Of a DNA stretch of 64,000 nt, positions 45,794 to 54,016 are shown piece after piece (within the stretch, counting starts at the first letter, position 1; each line of letters starts with the position of its first letter). The translations under genes and the position numbers were made by a program. The notes below the pieces were generated by a model. That model ran no database searches. It was given only the letters and a program-made list of their open reading frames with translations, and was not told where the DNA came from. Origin of the DNA: Mycolicibacterium mengxianglii (lineage in GTDB: Bacteria > Actinomycetota > Actinomycetes > Mycobacteriales > Mycobacteriaceae); the NCBI RefSeq assembly GCF_015710575.1, contig NZ_CP065373.1, positions 992,001-1,056,000 on the forward strand, written 5' to 3'.

Positions 45794-46231
45794 ATGACGA
45801 GCACACACGAATTCCTCACCGACGCACCACTGGCGGGCAATCTGGTGGCCACCAACTTCGAAGGCTGGAGTGACGAGCTCAAAGCCGAGTTCGAGTCCTA
45901 CGCCTACGACGGGCATGTCGGTTCGCGACTGCTGTCGGAGAACGAGCGCGTGCGGGTGTGGGAGATCCGGCTCGAGCCAGGACAGCGCTTTCATGTCCAC
46001 CGGCACGTGCTGGACTACTTCTGGACCGCGGTGAACGCCGGGCGCAGCCGGCAGCACACCTCCGACGGCACCACCCGCGAGGTGGCCTATGACGCCGGCG
46101 AGACGCGGCACTTCACCTTCGCCAACGGTGAGTTCCTGCTGCACGACATCGAGAACGTCGGCACCGGTGACCTGGTGTTCACCACCGTCGAGCACCTGGA
46201 CTCGGCCAACGCACCGCTGTCGTTGGGCTAA
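45794..46231 (+). CDS. Cupin-domain protein
   Basis: A 145-residue single-domain cupin. The first cupin motif is visible as LEPGQRFHVHRHVLDYFWTA (His-x-His-x3) and the second as EFLLHDIENVGTGDLVF. An intact set of metal-binding His is plausible but one of the usual second-motif His is in HDIEN. Some cupins are ring-cleaving dioxygenases or isomerases, others bind ligands. GGAGAG precedes the ATG. It is the last gene of the catabolic operon, separated by the palindrome, and overlaps the convergent HIT gene by 4 bp. Confidence 0.78.
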   Translation: MTSTHEFLTDAPLAGNLVATNFEGWSDELKAEFESYAYDGHVGSRLLSENERVRVWEIRLEPGQRFHVHRHVLDYFWTAVNAGRSRQHTSDGTTREVAYDAGETRHFTFANGEFLLHDIENVGTGDLVFTTVEHLDSANAPLSLG

Positions 46232-46647
46232 AGCCGGGCCAGCGCGTCGCGCAGGATCCGGGCCGTACCTTCGCGGTCCGGATCGCGGCGCACCACCAGG
46301 CCCTTGGCGAAGGACAGCTTGTCGCCGTCCTGGCGCGGGGCGACGTGCAGGTGCAGGTGGAAGACGCTCTGGAACGCGGCCTTGCCGTCATTGATGACGA
46401 TGTTGTTGCCGTCGGCGGCGAGCTCAGAGGCCCGCGCGGCCCGCGCGATGCGCTGACCGAGGGTCACCAGGCCGGCAACGGTTTCGGCGGGGGTGTCGGT
46501 GAGGTCGACGGTGTGGGTCTTCGGAACCACCAGGGTGTGGCCGCGCACGATCGGGCGGATATCCAGGAACGCCAGGTAGTCGTCGTCCTCGTAGACCCGG
46601 ACGGCGTCGGCCTGGCCGGAGACGATGGCACAGAACACACAAGACAT
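46228..46647 (-). CDS. HIT-family protein (Rv1262c-like)
   Basis: A 139-residue histidine-triad nucleotide hydrolase/transferase. The N-terminal CVFCAIV zinc-type CxxC, DIRPIVRGHTLVVPK, and the catalytic triad HLHLHVAP near the C-terminus are all present. Acts on nucleoside phosphoramidates or similar small substrates; the physiological one is unknown. Convergent with the cupin gene (4-bp overlap), divergent from the DUF2293 gene. Matches Rv1262c by order. Confidence 0.92.
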   Translation of the reverse strand: MSCVFCAIVSGQADAVRVYEDDDYLAFLDIRPIVRGHTLVVPKTHTVDLTDTPAETVAGLVTLGQRIARAARASELAADGNNIVINDGKAAFQSVFHLHLHVAPRQDGDKLSFAKGLVVRRDPDREGTARILRDALARL

Positions 46648-46703
46648 CCCGCCACCGTAGCCAACCGGATGTGTCGTACTGCCGCGCTACCGTCGTGGAC
46701 ACC

Positions 46704-47693
46704 ATGACAACCGTCGAAAGCCGTGTCGCGCACATCGCCGAAGCCGTTTTGGCCGAGCGGCAGTTCGTCACGCCGATCGACGTCCTGGTCGGTCTCGGCT
46801 GGCTGAAACCGCAGGGTGTCGACTACTGGCTACGCGGGACGACTCCGTTCCTGGGCCGGTTGATCCACAAGAGCCCGGATCAGATCACCGGTGTGCTCGA
46901 CGAGCTGTCGGTCTGGGCTCACGAGTGCGACCTCCGATCGTGGGAAACCGACTACGGCGATCGCACCTTCACCGAAGACGCCGACCCGGCGACCGAACGC
47001 GCCTTCCGCACGCGGTGGGCCGCAGCCGAGCAGCCCGCGCCCAGGATCCCACGGGTGCGGCCGCGCGAACGCAAGGTCATGGCCGCGGAAAGTTCCTGGG
47101 AGTGTGTCGAATGCGGTGTGAGCGAGGACCTGCTTCTGAAAGCCAAGTCCGGCGGGATCTGCCTGGACTGTGCCGGCCTCGGCCATCTGGTCTTCCTGCC
47201 CGCCGGCGACGCCGCGCTGACCCGCCGCACCAAGAAGGCCAGCCGCAACTCTGCGGTCGTCGTCCGCTTCAACAGGACGCGCTATCGCACTGAGCGCCAA
47301 GGCATTCTGGCCGAGAACCAGGCCATCGAACTTGCCGCTCAGCAGTGCCTGGAGGACGCCGACGGCCCGACTGAGTCCGTTCGCGAAGACTTCGCCACCG
47401 CCATCCGCAAGCAATTCCCCGGCTGCCCACCCGGGCGCGTCGACGCGATCGCCTATCACGGCGTCCTGGGCGTCCTGGGCGTCAAGGGCCGCAACGGCCG
47501 CCGTGCCGCCGACCGGGAGATCGGCCCGGAGGCGGTACGGCTGGCCGTCACGTCCTCGGTCCGCCACGTCGACACCGAGTACGACAATCTGTTGATTTCC
47601 GGTGTCAAACCCGGCGATGCCCGCGATCAGGTGGCTGTCCGCGTGCAGGCCATCCTGGCGCAGTGGCATGCCGGTGTGGTCGTCCTCGACTAA
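46704..47693 (+). CDS. DUF2293-domain protein with CxxC pairs
   Basis: A 329-residue protein of unknown function. The N-terminal half has a winged-helix-like TPIDVLVGLGWLKPQGVDYW. Two CxxC pairs (WECVECG and ICLDCAG) about 20 residues apart resemble a zinc ribbon. The C-terminal DUF2293 region contains FATAIRKQFPGCPPGR and HVDTEYDNLL. The ATG at 46704 is preferred over a GTG at 46671 because TACCGT lies about 12 bp upstream, suggesting a leaderless transcript. The stop overlaps the convergent VOC gene. Confidence 0.75.
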   Translation: MTTVESRVAHIAEAVLAERQFVTPIDVLVGLGWLKPQGVDYWLRGTTPFLGRLIHKSPDQITGVLDELSVWAHECDLRSWETDYGDRTFTEDADPATERAFRTRWAAAEQPAPRIPRVRPRERKVMAAESSWECVECGVSEDLLLKAKSGGICLDCAGLGHLVFLPAGDAALTRRTKKASRNSAVVVRFNRTRYRTERQGILAENQAIELAAQQCLEDADGPTESVREDFATAIRKQFPGCPPGRVDAIAYHGVLGVLGVKGRNGRRAADREIGPEAVRLAVTSSVRHVDTEYDNLLISGVKPGDARDQVAVRVQAILAQWHAGVVVLD

Positions 47694-48157
47694 TGGTTCT
47701 CGGCAGACCACTGGGTGAGGCGGCGTTGGCGCTCTTCGGGGCTGACGTCCTCCACCCGCGTCATCACCGCCCAGCGTTGGCCGAACGGGTCGACCAGAGA
47801 TGCATAACGGTCACCGGTGGCGAATGTCGACAGCGGCTCGCGGATCGTGGCGCCGTCCGCCTCTGCGCGCGTCACCACGTCCTCGACGTCGTCGCAGTAC
47901 AGCACCATCGAGTGGGTGACGGTCTCGGCGACCTCGGGTGCTGCCAGGCCGAACTGCGGATTGGGGTCGGAGAGCTGCAGCCGGCCGTGCCCGAAGTCGA
48001 GTTCGGCGTGGGCGATCAAGTCGCCGTGCAGGTCCATCTTCTCGATCAGCGTGGCACCGAACACCGAGCTGTAGAAGTCGATCGCCGCCGCCGCACCGTC
48101 GACGACCAGGAACGGGGTCAGACTGGTGTAGCCCTGGGGAATTGGTTGCACGCTCAT
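47690..48157 (-). CDS. VOC-superfamily (PhnB/glyoxalase-like) protein
   Basis: A 155-residue protein of the PhnB-like VOC group. TSLTPFLVVDGAAAAIDFYS opens the first beta-alpha-beta module, LIAHAELDFGHGRLQLSD carries a metal-ligand-like His/Glu pair, and FATGDRYASLVDPFGQRWAV closes the fold. The reaction is unknown; relatives include glyoxalases and resistance proteins. The ATG at 48157 gives the family N-terminus. It is divergent from the AraC-type gene across only 26 bp, so the two may be co-regulated. Confidence 0.85.
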   Translation of the reverse strand: MSVQPIPQGYTSLTPFLVVDGAAAAIDFYSSVFGATLIEKMDLHGDLIAHAELDFGHGRLQLSDPNPQFGLAAPEVAETVTHSMVLYCDDVEDVVTRAEADGATIREPLSTFATGDRYASLVDPFGQRWAVMTRVEDVSPEERQRRLTQWSAENH

Positions 48158-48183
48158 GCCGGCCAGTTTCGTAGGGTGGCCGG

Positions 48184-49017
48184 GTGGAAGCTTGTAAAAA
48201 CGCGCCACAGCCGGCGCCCCAACTGGGGGTGGTGGGCCGTGCGGGCTCCACGGAGTCCTTTCAACTGAGTCGATGGGCGCCGTCGGCGAAGGCGGGGGAG
48301 TTCGTCGAGCACTTCTGGTCGGTGCACTGGGACCTGGCCGACGGTGACACCCATGACAGCACTGTCATCACATTTCCGGTTGTGCATCTGACCCACGAAT
48401 GGGGCACCGATGGGTCACGGCACGGTTACCCGATGCCCGCAACCCTGGTGCACGGCGTCGTCGACACCGTCTTTCGCACCACCCTGCAACGCTCGGGGAG
48501 CGTCGTGGGTGCGCGATTCCATCCGGGCGGCTTCGCTGCCCGTTTCGGACGTGACGTGTCGGCCTACACCGGCCGGGTCGTACCGGTCGACGACGAGCTG
48601 TTCGGACCCGCGTTCACTGTCGACGCTGAGCGCGAGCGGGCGGGCCGGTGCCTGGACGACGCGATCGCCGATCATCACCGCGAGCCTGACGCCACCTATC
48701 GGTCGCTGCGGAGGCTGTTGGACGGCATCCGCGACGACCACGCCGTCCGCCGCGTCGAGCAGTTGATGGAGCGGTCGCCGTGGAGCACCCGCACCACGCA
48801 ACGGGTGTTCCAGCGTTATGTCGGCGTGACACCGAAATGGGTGCTGTGCCGGTACCGGCTGCAGCGGGCCGCACTGGACATCGAAACGCGGTCGGCCATC
48901 GATCTCGCCGACCTCGCGGTGCGCCACGGTTGGTATGACCAAGCCCATTTCAGCCACGACTTCCGGACCATGTTGGGCTGTGCCCCAGGCGAATACGCGA
49001 ACACCTACCGAGCGTGA
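48184..49017 (+). CDS. AraC-family transcriptional regulator
   Basis: A 277-residue regulator. The N-terminal sensor (VEHFWSVHWDLADGDTHDST; ARFHPGGFAARFG) is of the DUF6597 type. The C-terminal double helix-turn-helix has MERSPWSTRTTQRVFQRYVG and LADLAVRHGWYDQAHFSHDF, the AraC signature, ending in GCAPGEYANTY. A GTG start is used. It faces away from the VOC gene across 26 bp and may control it; the ligand is unknown. Confidence 0.9.
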   Translation: MEACKNAPQPAPQLGVVGRAGSTESFQLSRWAPSAKAGEFVEHFWSVHWDLADGDTHDSTVITFPVVHLTHEWGTDGSRHGYPMPATLVHGVVDTVFRTTLQRSGSVVGARFHPGGFAARFGRDVSAYTGRVVPVDDELFGPAFTVDAERERAGRCLDDAIADHHREPDATYRSLRRLLDGIRDDHAVRRVEQLMERSPWSTRTTQRVFQRYVGVTPKWVLCRYRLQRAALDIETRSAIDLADLAVRHGWYDQAHFSHDFRTMLGCAPGEYANTYRA

Positions 49018-49039
49018 CGGCGCGGCCGCCCGGGGGTTC

Positions 49040-49915
49040 CTACATCGTGGCGGCAAGCTCCCGGTGCCCGGCGTAATCGAGTTCGGTGGCCCGGACGCGA
49101 TACCGGCTGACCAGAGCCGTGTAGTCGGTGTCGTCACCGCGCGCACGAGCCAGCAGCGCCCGGCACCGCAGCAGTGGAATCTCGTGCAGCGCGTACCCGG
49201 GCTCAGTAGGTAGCGTCGCCAGATGTTCGGTCGCCGCGGCGGCCGCGTCGATGTCGCCCGCCCCGCCGCGGGCCAGCAGTGCGCCCACCAGCGTGCACGT
49301 CGCCGCTCCCGGCCACAGTTTGTCACCCGCAGCATCCAACCGGTCGATAGTGTTGGTACACAACGTAATGGCCGACCCGTGATCGTCGGCCTCGGCTCGG
49401 AATTTCGCCAGGGCGATGTCGACGATATCGACCGCGCTCTGGCTGAACAGTTTCGCCAACGCGACTTCGCGCACCTGAGTCAGTAGATCCGCACCGCGAT
49501 CGCGCTCGGAGCCCTCGCGATGGACCAGCACCACGCCATGCGCCAAACGCGCCTGGGTGGCGGCGAACCGGTCGCCTGAGCGTTGCGCAGCGGCCAACGC
49601 CTCTGCCGTGTCGTGTGCCGCCGTGTCATCGGCGAGGAACACTCCCGAGACGATCGCCGAGTATTTGTACAGCACCGTAGTAGCCCAACTCGTCACGTCG
49701 ACGGCACGCGCGGTGACAATGGCCAGGTCATAGTCTTGGGCAAAACCCGGGGCCAGGGTCATGGATCGTACGACGTCGGCGAACAGTACCGTCACCTGTT
49801 TGTACTCGGCGGGCACGGCCGCGGCGGTGATCGGCGAACCACAGGAGTCGCAGAACCGGGCGCCCTCACGGGGCTGGGCCCCGCAGGTCACGCACTTGTT
49901 CTGGGTCGTACCCAT
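49040..49915 (-). pseudogene. Remnant of a class III cyclase / ATPase / TPR protein with a large internal deletion
   Basis: A 291-residue open frame with three parts. First is a zinc ribbon (CVTCGAQPREGARFCDSCGS). Next are the first residues of a cyclase domain (KQVTVLFADVVRSMTLA), holding only the first metal-binding Asp. The frame then jumps to sequence like the C-terminal TPR/helical region of large cyclase-ATPase proteins (TAAHDTAEALAAAQRSGDRF; DHGSAITLCTNTIDRL). The catalytic core and the NTPase domain are missing, but the frame is intact. Start ATG 49915 has CGGAG 6 nt upstream; GTG 49951 is also possible. It may be expressed but cannot make cAMP. Confidence 0.65.
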
Positions 49916-50035
49916 CTGCGGCTCCGAACTGACGGGGTTGCCCTCGGTCACGAGGATAGGCGCAGTTCATCGAGGTCGGAACTCATTTACCGGAGTGGCC
50001 GGGCGGCGCCACGGCATACTCGCTACGCTGCGCCG

Positions 50036-51433
50036 ATGGACAACATCGAGTTGGCCTTCGCCGGCGCCGCCGAGCAGGCGCGGATGCTGGCGGCCGGTGA
50101 GATCACCGCACCGGCCCTGACCGAGCTGTATCTGGACCGCATCGACCGGCTGGACCCCGAACTACGTGCCTACCGGGTGGTGTTCGCCGACTCCGCCCGA
50201 ATGGAAGCCGAGGTCGCGCAGCATCGGCTGGACGCCGGTGAGCGGTTGCCGCTGCTCGGTGTGCCGATCGCCATCAAGGACGATGTCGACGTGGCCGGTG
50301 CGACCACCACCTACGGCAGCAATGCGCACGGTCCGGCACCCACCAAGGACTCCGAAGTGGTGCGACTGCTGCGCGAGGCGGGCGCCGTGATCCTCGGCAA
50401 GACCGCGGTCCCGGAGATGATGATCTGGCCGTTCACCGAGACCGTCGCCTTCGGGGCGACCCACAATCCGTGGGACTTGGCACGCACCCCGGGCGGTAGC
50501 AGCGGCGGCAGCGCGGCCGCGGTCGCCGCGGGCCTGGCGCCGATGGCGCTCGGGTCCGACGGGGCGGGGTCCATCCGGATCCCGTCGACCTGGTGCGGCC
50601 TCTATGGCATCAAACCGCAACGCGACCGGGTGCCCCTGGCTCCGCACGACGACGCGTGGTGCGGGCTGTCGGTGTATGGCCCGCTGGCGCACACCGTCGA
50701 GGACGCCGCGCTGTTCCTCGACGTCACGTGTGACAAGGCGATGCCCGGCCCGCAGGGCGGGTTCGTACGCGCCGCATCGCGCCCACCCAATCGGCTGCGA
50801 ATTGCGTTGAGCACCAAGGTCCCTCCGATGCTGACCGCCTACCGGGACGCCGAACAGCGGGCCGCGGTACATCAGGCCGGGGCGGTGCTGCGGGAGCTGG
50901 GACACGACGTGGTGGTGCGCGACATCGACTATCCGCAGACCGCTGTGTACGGCCACGTCCTGCCCCGCTATTTTCGCGGCATCTACGACGATGTGCGCAT
51001 GCTGCCGCACCCGGAGCGACTCGATTCGCGCACCCGGGGGATGGCGGCGATCGGCCGACTGTTCTCCGACACCCGGATCGCGAAGATCCGGGCCGCGGAA
51101 GCCGAGGTGGCCGCCCACATGCTGACGATCTTCGACGACTTCGATGTCGTGATCACGCCCGGGGCCGCCACGGGCCCGTCGCGGGTCGGGGCGTACCGCA
51201 AGCGTGGCGCGGTGTCGACGCTCGCGCTGGTTGCCGCCCGGACGCCGTATCAGGCGGCGTTCAATGCGACCGGGCAGCCGGCGGCGGTGGTGCCCTGGGG
51301 GTTGGACCGCCATGGGCTGCCGTTGTCGATCCAGTTGGTGGGCCGCCCCTACGACGAGGCGACGCTGTTGTCGTTGAGCGCCGAGATCGAGGCGGATCAC
51401 CCCTGGGCCGACCGCCGACCTCCGGTCAGCTGA
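50036..51433 (+). CDS. amiB2: Amidase AmiB2
   Basis: A 465-residue amidase-signature enzyme that hydrolyses amides to acids (Rv1263 orthologue by order and sequence). The catalytic Lys is in PIAIKDDVDVAG, the cis-Ser in PGGSSGGSAAAV (about residues 152-163), and the nucleophile Ser in GSDGAGSIRIPS. All three are present. The native substrate is unknown. A TACGCT hexamer about 10 bp upstream of the ATG suggests a leaderless message. The last codons lie in a 17-bp-period tandem repeat. Confidence 0.93.
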   Translation: MDNIELAFAGAAEQARMLAAGEITAPALTELYLDRIDRLDPELRAYRVVFADSARMEAEVAQHRLDAGERLPLLGVPIAIKDDVDVAGATTTYGSNAHGPAPTKDSEVVRLLREAGAVILGKTAVPEMMIWPFTETVAFGATHNPWDLARTPGGSSGGSAAAVAAGLAPMALGSDGAGSIRIPSTWCGLYGIKPQRDRVPLAPHDDAWCGLSVYGPLAHTVEDAALFLDVTCDKAMPGPQGGFVRAASRPPNRLRIALSTKVPPMLTAYRDAEQRAAVHQAGAVLRELGHDVVVRDIDYPQTAVYGHVLPRYFRGIYDDVRMLPHPERLDSRTRGMAAIGRLFSDTRIAKIRAAEAEVAAHMLTIFDDFDVVITPGAATGPSRVGAYRKRGAVSTLALVAARTPYQAAFNATGQPAAVVPWGLDRHGLPLSIQLVGRPYDEATLLSLSAEIEADHPWADRRPPVS

Positions 51434-51451
51434 TCCCCCCGGTCAGCTGAT
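51422..51451. repeat. Tandem repeat across the amiB2 stop
   Basis: CCGGTCAGCTGAT occurs at 51422-51434 and again at 51439-51451 (period 17). The first copy contains the stop codon; the second lies just downstream. It looks like a local duplication. Confidence 0.7.
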
Positions 51452-51480
51452 TCCCGCGAGCGTGCGGGTCCCCGGCTGAC
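51442..51480. terminator. Hairpin between convergent amiB2 and glycosylase genes
   Basis: Outer arms GTCAGC (51442-51447) and GCTGAC (51475-51480) enclose an inner stem CCCGC (51453-51457) / GCGGG (51464-51468). It sits between two convergent stops (51433 and 51534), as expected of a shared terminator. Confidence 0.45.
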
Positions 51481-51533
51481 ACGCCGCGCCCATTTCGTGG
51501 TCTGCGCACGTTCGCCCCGCCCGGATCAGCCGT

Positions 51534-52025
51534 TCAGCCGAGCGCGGCTCGCCAGGCCGCCAACTTCACCGGCACCGGCATGGTGTGCGCGGGGCTGGTC
51601 GAGGGCAGCCGGGTGTAGGCCACGTCAACGTCCACCCGAACCAGCCGCCGGTAATTGGCCTCCGCGGCCCCGCCGGCGAAGAACACCCGGGTGATGCTCG
51701 GATGCTCTCGGAAGAACTCGTCAAAGTCGTTGGCGACCATACTGTCTCGCTCGACTGCGGAGTCCAGACTCCCGGCCCGGCGGCAGAACCGCAGCACGTC
51801 CCACACCGCGACACCCTGGCGGATCAAGGCCGTCGTCCGCTCGGCGTACGGGGCGGTCGGCGAGAACCCGTACAACTCACCGGCGATTCGCCAGAACGCA
51901 TTGCGCGGATTGGCGTAGTACTGCTGGGCGGCCAGCGCCAGCACGCTGGGCGCATTACCGAGGATCAGCACCGAAGGCTGTCCGCCGACAATCGGCGGCA
52001 GACCCACAACCTCCGGTGCGCTCAT
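51534..52025 (-). CDS. Hypoxanthine/uracil-DNA glycosylase, family 6 (HDG-like)
   Basis: A 163-residue member of the uracil-glycosylase superfamily, of the DNA-deoxyinosine glycosylase type. Motif 1 is LILGNAPSV; YYANPRNAFWRIAGELYG is the conserved block; AVWDVLRFCRR follows; and the second catalytic region is RLPSTSPAH. The length fits the family. It would excise deaminated purines, complementing UdgB in this window. The ATG is the only sensible start. It is followed after about 30 bp on the same strand side by the FMO gene in the other position order. Confidence 0.82.
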   Translation of the reverse strand: MSAPEVVGLPPIVGGQPSVLILGNAPSVLALAAQQYYANPRNAFWRIAGELYGFSPTAPYAERTTALIRQGVAVWDVLRFCRRAGSLDSAVERDSMVANDFDEFFREHPSITRVFFAGGAAEANYRRLVRVDVDVAYTRLPSTSPAHTMPVPVKLAAWRAALG

Positions 52026-52057
52026 GACCCCTGTCTACCAAACAGCGACTCCACACC

Positions 52058-53893
52058 TCACGAAAGGTGGTGGACTTCCTGCAGGCCGTAGACCGGGGTG
52101 GGGATCCCTTCGTAGCGAGCCTTCAACTGCAGGGCCAGGTACAGCGAATAGTGGCGCGACTGGTGCAGATTGCCGCCGTGGAACCACAGGTTCTCCTGCT
52201 GGGTGGGCTTCCACATGTTGCGCTGCTCGCCCTCCCAGGGCCCGGGGTCCTTGGCGGTGTCGCTGCCGAGCCCCCACACCTTGCCCACCTTATCGGCGAC
52301 GTCCTGGCCCATCAGGTCGGCGGCCCACCCGTTCATCGAGCCGTAGCCCGTCGCATACACCACCACATCGGCCGGCAGTGCGGTCCCGTCGGCCAGCACC
52401 ACCGAATCCTCGGTCAGATGCGAGGCCTGACCGTGCGCCAGCTTGATCGACCCGTCGGCCACCAGATCGCACGCGCCGACGTCGATGTAGTAGCCGGACC
52501 CGCGCCGCAGATACTTCATGAACAACCCGGATCCGTCGTCGCCCCAATCCAATTCGAAACCGGCAGCCGTTAGGCGCTCGTAGAAGTCCTTGTCACGTTC
52601 GCGGATCGCGTCGTAGATCGGGGTCTGGAACTCGTGCATGATCCGGTACGGCAACGATGCGAACGTCAGGTCGGCCTTTTCGGTGGTCATGCCCGCCGCC
52701 AGCGCCCGCTCGGAGTACAGGTCACCAAGGCCGAGTTCCATCAGCGAATCTGATTTCACGATGTGCGTCGACGAGCGCTGCACCATCGTCACGTCGATAC
52801 CGTTTTCACACAAGGCTTTACAGATGTCGTGTGCGGAGTTGTTCGAACCGATCACCACCGCCCGCTTGCCGATATAGGGGTCAGGTCCGGGGTGCGCCGA
52901 CGAATGGTGCTGGTCGCCGGCGAAGACCTCCTGCCCGGGTAACGTCGGCACACTGGGCTTACCCGACATGCCGGTGGCGAGCACCAGATGAGTGGGGTGC
53001 ACCGTCAATCGTTCACCGTCGCGATCGATTTCGACGGTCCACCGCTCACCGTCAAAGGAAGCCGACAGGCACGTGGTCTTCGACCAGTACGGCACTTCCA
53101 TCACCCGGGTGTAGAACTCCAGCCAGTCGCCGATCTTGTCCTTCGGCGCGAACACCGGCCAGTTCGGCGGGAACGGCAGATACGGCAGATGGTCATACCA
53201 AACGGGGTCGTGCAGGCACAGCGACTTGTAGCGTTTGCGCCACTGATCGCCGGGCCGTTCGTGGCGGTCGACGACAACGGACGGCACCCCGAGTTGGCGC
53301 AGCCGCGCACCCAGCGCGATGCCGCCCTGGCCGCCCCCGACCACCAGGATGTAGGGCTGCTCGGTACGCCCCAATGCCTCTTCCTCGGCGGCGCGCTTCT
53401 CCGCCCAGGACCGCGGGTCCGGGTCGCTGCCGTGGACGGCGCCCAGCACTCGCGACGGGCCTTTGCGTTCCTCGTGACCACGCAGCTCCTGCAGTGCGGT
53501 CAAGAACGTCCACGCGGCGTCGGTTCCGGCGTCGCTCTTGAGCCGCAAATGTCCGATCCCGCGGCCGACACTGGTGTCGAACTCGATGAACGCCGACGTC
53601 ACCATGTCGTCTCCGGACCCGTCCTGCGTCGGGGTTTCCCGGGTCCGGAATCCCGATGGGTTGGTGCCGGCCAATTGGGCCTCGAGCAGGTCGGCGACAC
53701 CGTCGCGCCCCTCGACGGTCTTGAGGTTCCAGGTGAACGCCACGAGGTCACGCCAATAGCTGTCGGTGGCGAATTTGCCCGCGGCCCGTTGCACGTCACG
53801 AACGGCCAGTGCGTTCTCGAAGTCCGCCAGCCAGGCGTCGACCCGCTGTTGCGGGCTCAGAGTGTCGACAGAAGAGTCCAGAGTGGAAGTCAT
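52058..53893 (-). CDS. NTF2-like / flavin-containing monooxygenase fusion
   Basis: A 611-residue protein. Residues ~15-135 are SnoaL/NTF2-like (RVDAWLADFENALAVRDV; YWRDLVAFTWN). From ~180 comes an FMO/BVMO-type flavoprotein: FAD motif VVGGGQGGIALG, YDHLPYLPFPPNWPVFAPKD, an NADP motif VVIGSNNSAHDICKALCENG, and the ATG-type VVVYATGYGSMNG. It probably oxygenates a small organic substrate. It is divergent from an acetoin-reductase-like SDR across a palindromic region and near a GAF regulator, suggesting a common inducer. Confidence 0.87.
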   Translation of the reverse strand: MTSTLDSSVDTLSPQQRVDAWLADFENALAVRDVQRAAGKFATDSYWRDLVAFTWNLKTVEGRDGVADLLEAQLAGTNPSGFRTRETPTQDGSGDDMVTSAFIEFDTSVGRGIGHLRLKSDAGTDAAWTFLTALQELRGHEERKGPSRVLGAVHGSDPDPRSWAEKRAAEEEALGRTEQPYILVVGGGQGGIALGARLRQLGVPSVVVDRHERPGDQWRKRYKSLCLHDPVWYDHLPYLPFPPNWPVFAPKDKIGDWLEFYTRVMEVPYWSKTTCLSASFDGERWTVEIDRDGERLTVHPTHLVLATGMSGKPSVPTLPGQEVFAGDQHHSSAHPGPDPYIGKRAVVIGSNNSAHDICKALCENGIDVTMVQRSSTHIVKSDSLMELGLGDLYSERALAAGMTTEKADLTFASLPYRIMHEFQTPIYDAIRERDKDFYERLTAAGFELDWGDDGSGLFMKYLRRGSGYYIDVGACDLVADGSIKLAHGQASHLTEDSVVLADGTALPADVVVYATGYGSMNGWAADLMGQDVADKVGKVWGLGSDTAKDPGPWEGEQRNMWKPTQQENLWFHGGNLHQSRHYSLYLALQLKARYEGIPTPVYGLQEVHHLS

Positions 53894-53928
53894 GTGACAC
53901 AGGGCACACCACGGGGTAGCTACTCACA

Positions 53929-53981
53929 AGAGTTGCGCGACGTTGCAACCCGGCCGGCTCCGCGCAACGTCATGCAACTCT
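53929..53981. promoter_or_regulatory. Long inverted repeat between the FMO and SDR genes
   Basis: AGAGTTGCGCGACGTTGC (53929-53946) and GCAACGTCATGCAACTCT (53964-53981) are reverse complements at 16 of 18 positions, with a 17-bp spacer. Each arm contains two GTTGC-type half sites. It lies between divergent starts at 53893 and 54017, a probable operator for the GAF regulator encoded at 54868. Confidence 0.6.
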
Positions 53982-54016
53982 TTCGGCGTGTGGTCGCGGT
54001 CACATAGGACTGGGTC

